A stretch of 34,154 nucleotides of DNA from Streptomyces spinoverrucosus (GTDB lineage Bacteria; Actinomycetota; Actinomycetes; Streptomycetales; Streptomycetaceae): positions 1-34,154 of the forward strand of contig NZ_BJND01000081.1 of assembly GCF_006539505.1 (NCBI RefSeq), read 5' to 3'. Each line of letters starts with the position of its first letter. Positions within the stretch are counted from its first letter, which is position 1. Position numbers and translations under genes: made by a program. Shown here piece by piece: positions 31,017-34,154 of this stretch. The notes beneath the pieces were generated by a model. The model was not told the DNA's origin. It ran no database searches and saw nothing but the letters and a program-made list of their open reading frames with translations.

Positions 31017-31057
31017 GTGCGGTCCGGGTCCCGCCCCGCGCGGGACCCGGACCGCAC
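31017..31057 (+). terminator. Perfect 18-bp hairpin between pstS and pstC
   Basis: GTGCGGTCCGGGTCCCGC (31017-31034), loop cccgc, GCGGGACCCGGACCGCAC (31040-31057). The stem has no mismatch and starts 5 bases after the pstS stop. It probably works as a partial terminator or 3'-end stabiliser, which explains high PstS relative to PstCAB from one promoter. Confidence 0.88.
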
Positions 31058-31119
31058 CGTCCGGTGCACCGCCGCCAGGAGCCATACGCCGTGTGTGACT
31101 CCGCAGACCGGAGAACCCG

Positions 31120-32127
31120 ATGGACATAACAACCAAGAGCACTGACGCATCACCCCCCACACCCCAGCCCACCGTGACCGAGCAGAAGCGCGCGGCACGT
31201 GGCGCCACCCGACCCGGAGACCGGATCTTCCTCGGTCTCTCCCGTGGGTCGGGCATCCTGCTGCTGGCGATCATGGCAGCGATCGCCGTCTTCCTCACCT
31301 GGCGTGCCGCCCTCGCCATCAGCAAGGACGAGGGCAACTTCCTGACCACCTTCGAGTGGAACACCAACGCGAGCCCGCCGGTCTTCGGTATTGCCGTCCT
31401 GGCGTTCGGCACCGTGGTGTCCTCGATCATCGCCATGGTCATCGCGGTTCCGGTCGCGGTCGCCATCGCGCTCTTCCTCACCCACTACTCCCCGCGCCGG
31501 CTGAGCGGTCCCATCGCCTATGTGATCGACCTGCTCGCCGCCGTGCCGTCCATCGTGTACGGCCTGTGGGGTGCCCTGATCCTCGTACCGCACATGAACG
31601 GCCTCTTCGGCTGGCTCGACGAGTACCTGGGCTGGACCGGCATCTTCTCCTGGGAGGGCGGCGCCCCCCGGTCGATGCTCACCGTGGGCATCCTGCTCGC
31701 GATCATGATCCTGCCGATCATCACCAACGTGAGCCGCGAGGTCTTCCGGCAGGTCCCGCAGATGCACGAGGAGGCGGCCCTGGCCCTCGGCGCCACGCGC
31801 TGGGAGGTCATCCGGATGGCCGTGCTGCCGTTCGGCCGCTCCGGCGTGATCTCCGCCTCGATGCTCGGCCTCGGCCGCGCGCTCGGCGAGACGATGGCCG
31901 TCGCGACCGTGCTCTCCCCGACCTACGTCATTCAGCTGAGCCTCCTCGACCCGGGCGGCGGTACGTTCGCCCAGAACATCGCCAGCAAGTTCGGTGAGGC
32001 GACGGAGTTCGGCCGTGACGCGCTGATCGCCTCCGGTCTGGTCCTGTTCGTCATCACCCTGCTGGTCAACGGCGCGGCCCGGGCCATCATCGCCCGCCGC
32101 AAGGAGTACTCGGGGGCCAACGCATGA
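31120..32127 (+). CDS. pstC: Phosphate ABC transporter permease PstC
   Basis: One of two membrane subunits of the Pst importer, 335 aa. After a polar, Thr/Pro-rich N-terminus (~1-40) come six TM segments, the first near 42-62 (GSGILLLAIMAAIAVFLTW). The permease EAA loop is EEAALALGATRWEVIRMAVLPFGRSG (~215-240), which contacts PstB. VIDLLAAVPSIVYGLWG is typical of PstC. ATG 31120 with GGAG upstream. The stop overlaps the pstA start (ATGA). Confidence 0.96.
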   Translation: MDITTKSTDASPPTPQPTVTEQKRAARGATRPGDRIFLGLSRGSGILLLAIMAAIAVFLTWRAALAISKDEGNFLTTFEWNTNASPPVFGIAVLAFGTVVSSIIAMVIAVPVAVAIALFLTHYSPRRLSGPIAYVIDLLAAVPSIVYGLWGALILVPHMNGLFGWLDEYLGWTGIFSWEGGAPRSMLTVGILLAIMILPIITNVSREVFRQVPQMHEEAALALGATRWEVIRMAVLPFGRSGVISASMLGLGRALGETMAVATVLSPTYVIQLSLLDPGGGTFAQNIASKFGEATEFGRDALIASGLVLFVITLLVNGAARAIIARRKEYSGANA

Positions 32128-33179
32128 GCACCCTTACCGAAGCGCGCACCAGCACCCTGCGCGGCGCCAGCCTGCCCAAGTGGGCCCCGTGGGCGATCGC
32201 CGGCGGCTCCGCCGCCCTCGCGGTGGGCATCGGCATCGTCGGTGGCCTCGACAGCAAGGTCCAGTGGGGCCTGATCGCCGCGATCCTCTACGTCCTCGCC
32301 ACGTTCGTCATCGCGACGAGCGTCGAGGGCAAGCGGCAGGCCAAGGACCGCCTCGCGACCTCCTTCGTCTGGGTCGCCTTCCTGCTCGCGGTGATCCCGC
32401 TCGCCTCCCTGGTCTACGAGACCGTGAAGCGTGGCGTGAAGGTCCTCGACGGCTACTTCCTGACCCACTCGATGGGCCTGGTCGCCGACTCCGAGCCGGG
32501 CGGCGGTATCTACCACGCGATCATCGGCAGCCTTGAGCAGGTCGGTCTCGCCACGCTGATCGCGGCGCCGATCGGTGTGCTCACCGCGATCTACCTCGTG
32601 GAGTACGGGCGCGGCGCGCTGGCGCGGGCCGTCACCTTCTTCGTCGACGTCATGACGGGTATCCCGTCGATCGTCGCCGGTCTGTTCATCCTCAGCATCA
32701 TGCTGATCTTCGAGATGCAGCCCTTCGGCTTCGCGGGCTCGTGCGCGTTGGCGATCCTGATGATGCCGGTTGTCGTCCGCTCGACGGAGGAGATGCTCAA
32801 GCTCGTTCCGAACGAGCTGCGGGAGGCGTCCCTGGCGCTCGGTGTGCCCAAGTGGCGCACGATCCTCAAGGTGGTCCTGCCGACCTCCCTCGGCGGCATC
32901 ACCACCGGCATCATGCTGGCGGTCGCCCGTATCGCGGGTGAGACGGCGCCGGTGCTGCTGCTGGTGTGGGGCACCTCGTTCATCAACAACAACCCGTTCG
33001 AGGGCCCGCAGCAGGCACTGCCGCTGTACATCTACCAGCAGTACGCGAACAGCGCGGGCTCCGGGGCGGCGTACGACCGCGCCTGGGCGGCGTCCCTGAC
33101 GCTGATCGCCTTCGTGATGATCCTGAACCTGGCGGCCCGCGGCGTTGCCCGCTGGAAGGCCCCGAAGACCGGTCGCTGA
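32124..33179 (+). CDS. pstA: Phosphate ABC transporter permease PstA
   Basis: Second membrane subunit of the Pst importer, 351 aa. Two additional N-terminal hydrophobic segments (~20-65) precede the usual six-helix permease core, as in other actinobacterial PstA proteins. EAA loop: REASLALGVPKWRTILKVVLPTSLGG; family motif FFVDVMTGIPSIVAGLFI, then RIAGETAPVLLLVWG. Overlaps pstC by 4 bases, so the two are translated together in equal amounts. Confidence 0.96.
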   Translation: MSTLTEARTSTLRGASLPKWAPWAIAGGSAALAVGIGIVGGLDSKVQWGLIAAILYVLATFVIATSVEGKRQAKDRLATSFVWVAFLLAVIPLASLVYETVKRGVKVLDGYFLTHSMGLVADSEPGGGIYHAIIGSLEQVGLATLIAAPIGVLTAIYLVEYGRGALARAVTFFVDVMTGIPSIVAGLFILSIMLIFEMQPFGFAGSCALAILMMPVVVRSTEEMLKLVPNELREASLALGVPKWRTILKVVLPTSLGGITTGIMLAVARIAGETAPVLLLVWGTSFINNNPFEGPQQALPLYIYQQYANSAGSGAAYDRAWAASLTLIAFVMILNLAARGVARWKAPKTGR

Positions 33180-33224
33180 CGCGGCCACTCAGCGACCGAT
33201 TTCTGAAAGAAGCAGTGAATCCAT

Positions 33225-34001
33225 ATGGCCAAGCGCATTGATGTCAGCGGCCTCAGCGCCTACTACGGTTCGTTCCGTGCCATCGAGGACATCTCGATGA
33301 CCATTGAGCCTCGTTCGGTCACGGCCTTCATCGGGCCGTCCGGATGCGGAAAGTCCACCTTCCTGCGCACGCTCAACCGGATGCACGAGGTGACTCCGGG
33401 CGGGCGGGTCGAGGGCAAGGTCATGCTCGACGACGAGAACCTGTACGGGGCGGGGGTCGACCCCGTGTCCGTGCGGCGTGAGGTCGGCATGGTGTTCCAG
33501 CGGCCGAACCCGTTCCCGACGATGTCGGTGTACGACAACGTGGCGGCGGGGCTGAAGCTGCTGGGGTCGTACAAGAAGTCCCAGCTGGACGACATCGTGG
33601 AGAAGTCGCTCAAGGGGGCGAACCTCTGGAACGAGGTCAAGGACCGGCTGAACAAGCCGGGGTCGGGGCTGTCCGGTGGTCAGCAGCAGCGGCTGTGTAT
33701 CGCTCGGGCGATCGCGGTCGAGCCGAATGTGCTGCTGATGGACGAGCCGTGCTCGGCGCTCGACCCGATTTCCACGCTGGCGATCGAGGATCTGATCGGG
33801 GAGCTGAAGGAGCGCTTCACGATCGTCATCGTGACCCACAACATGCAGCAGGCTGCGCGTGTGTCCGACCGGACGGCGTTCTTCAACCTGTCTGCGGTGG
33901 GGCAGCCGGGGAAGCTGATCGAGATCGACGACACGGAGCGGATCTTCTCCAACCCGTCGGTGCAGGCGACGGAGGACTACATCTCCGGTCGCTTCGGCTG
34001 A
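33225..34001 (+). CDS. pstB: Phosphate ABC transporter ATP-binding protein PstB
   Basis: ATPase subunit of the Pst importer, 258 aa, full length. Walker A GPSGCGKST, Q-loop VGMVFQRPNPFP, signature LSGGQQQRLCIARA, Walker B VLLMDEPCSALDP, H-loop IVIVTHNMQQAARVSDRTAF; C-terminal IFSNPSVQATEDYISGRFG is diagnostic of PstB. It starts 45 bases after pstA with GAAAGAAG upstream. No phoU follows within the window; a terminator closes the operon. Confidence 0.97.
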   Translation: MAKRIDVSGLSAYYGSFRAIEDISMTIEPRSVTAFIGPSGCGKSTFLRTLNRMHEVTPGGRVEGKVMLDDENLYGAGVDPVSVRREVGMVFQRPNPFPTMSVYDNVAAGLKLLGSYKKSQLDDIVEKSLKGANLWNEVKDRLNKPGSGLSGGQQQRLCIARAIAVEPNVLLMDEPCSALDPISTLAIEDLIGELKERFTIVIVTHNMQQAARVSDRTAFFNLSAVGQPGKLIEIDDTERIFSNPSVQATEDYISGRFG

Positions 34002-34052
34002 CGTATCGACTCCTCGCGGTGCTGCATGGCGGTGCCGCCGCGAGGATGAAAA

Positions 34053-34083
34053 GGGCCCGCCCCTGGCTCCCGGGGGCGGGCCC
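34053..34083 (+). terminator. Terminator of the pst operon
   Basis: GGGCCCGCCCC (34053-34063) and GGGGCGGGCCC (34073-34083) form a perfect 11-bp stem with a 9-base loop, 52 bases after the pstB stop. The bases from here to the window end show no gene. Confidence 0.88.
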
Positions 34084-34154
34084 CCGTCGTTCGTGGGTGG
34101 TGCGGGGTGCCATGCCTGCGGCGGCCTGTGTCTGTCCGGTGGGGGTTGCTGTAG

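Overview
The window looks like Streptomyces chromosome. It is very GC-rich, codons end mostly in G or C, GTG and TTG starts are common, and it carries families typical of the genus: Scr1-type XRE regulator with DUF397 partners, DUF6507 and DUF6177 proteins, a SCO6880-type membrane protein, and a PHO-box-driven pstSCAB operon. Nothing shows that it is a plasmid or prophage: there is no relaxase, integrase, replication gene, tRNA or rRNA.

Layout. 1-3.1 kb (minus strand): a two-component system plus ABC-2 exporter operon that appears to be decaying. The ATPase gene has lost several segments and the response regulator lacks the end of its receiver domain; the kinase and permease look whole. 3.1-3.7 kb: a GNAT acetyltransferase. 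3.7-10.8 kb (minus strand): a compact operon of type IV secretion-like genes (two-TM pilin-like protein, an unlisted ~40-codon small ORF, VirB8-like, TrbL/VirB6-like, SCO6880-type VirB4 N-terminal half, VirB4-type ATPase, coupling-protein-like ATPase) without a relaxase. From memory its make-up resembles the S. coelicolor cmdABCDEF differentiation cluster, but I could not check this by alignment.

11-22.4 kb is accessory in character: a TetR/SDR divergent pair with an apparently leaderless promoter, a RHH/MazF-type toxin-antitoxin pair, a scrapyard holding a transposase fragment and a broken DUF6177 copy, an intact DUF6177 gene, an ESX/T7-type polymorphic toxin locus (DUF6507 protein, frameshifted toxin with a nuclease-like C-terminus, coupled downstream gene that may be immunity), a WhiJ/AbaA-like set (XRE regulator, two DUF397 proteins, divergent HATPase protein) and a Uma2 endonuclease.

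22.5-34.1 kb returns to housekeeping-type content: a lytic transglycosylase/NlpC-P60 wall hydrolase (a plausible wall-opening partner of the secretion-like operon), a PAP2 phosphatase, a Tat-type FAD oxidoreductase lipoprotein, a glutamine-rich protein, a subtilisin-fold protein that has lost three of four key active-site residues, an alpha/beta-hydrolase with Asp where Ser is expected, and then the phosphate operon pstS-pstC-pstA-pstB behind a four-unit PHO box and ending in a strong terminator.

The most unusual items are the non-conjugative type IV secretion-like operon with its hidden small gene, the neighbouring pair of altered-active-site hydrolases at 26.9-29.5 kb, and the repeated internal deletions in genes of the left half, which are either real decay or an assembly artefact.
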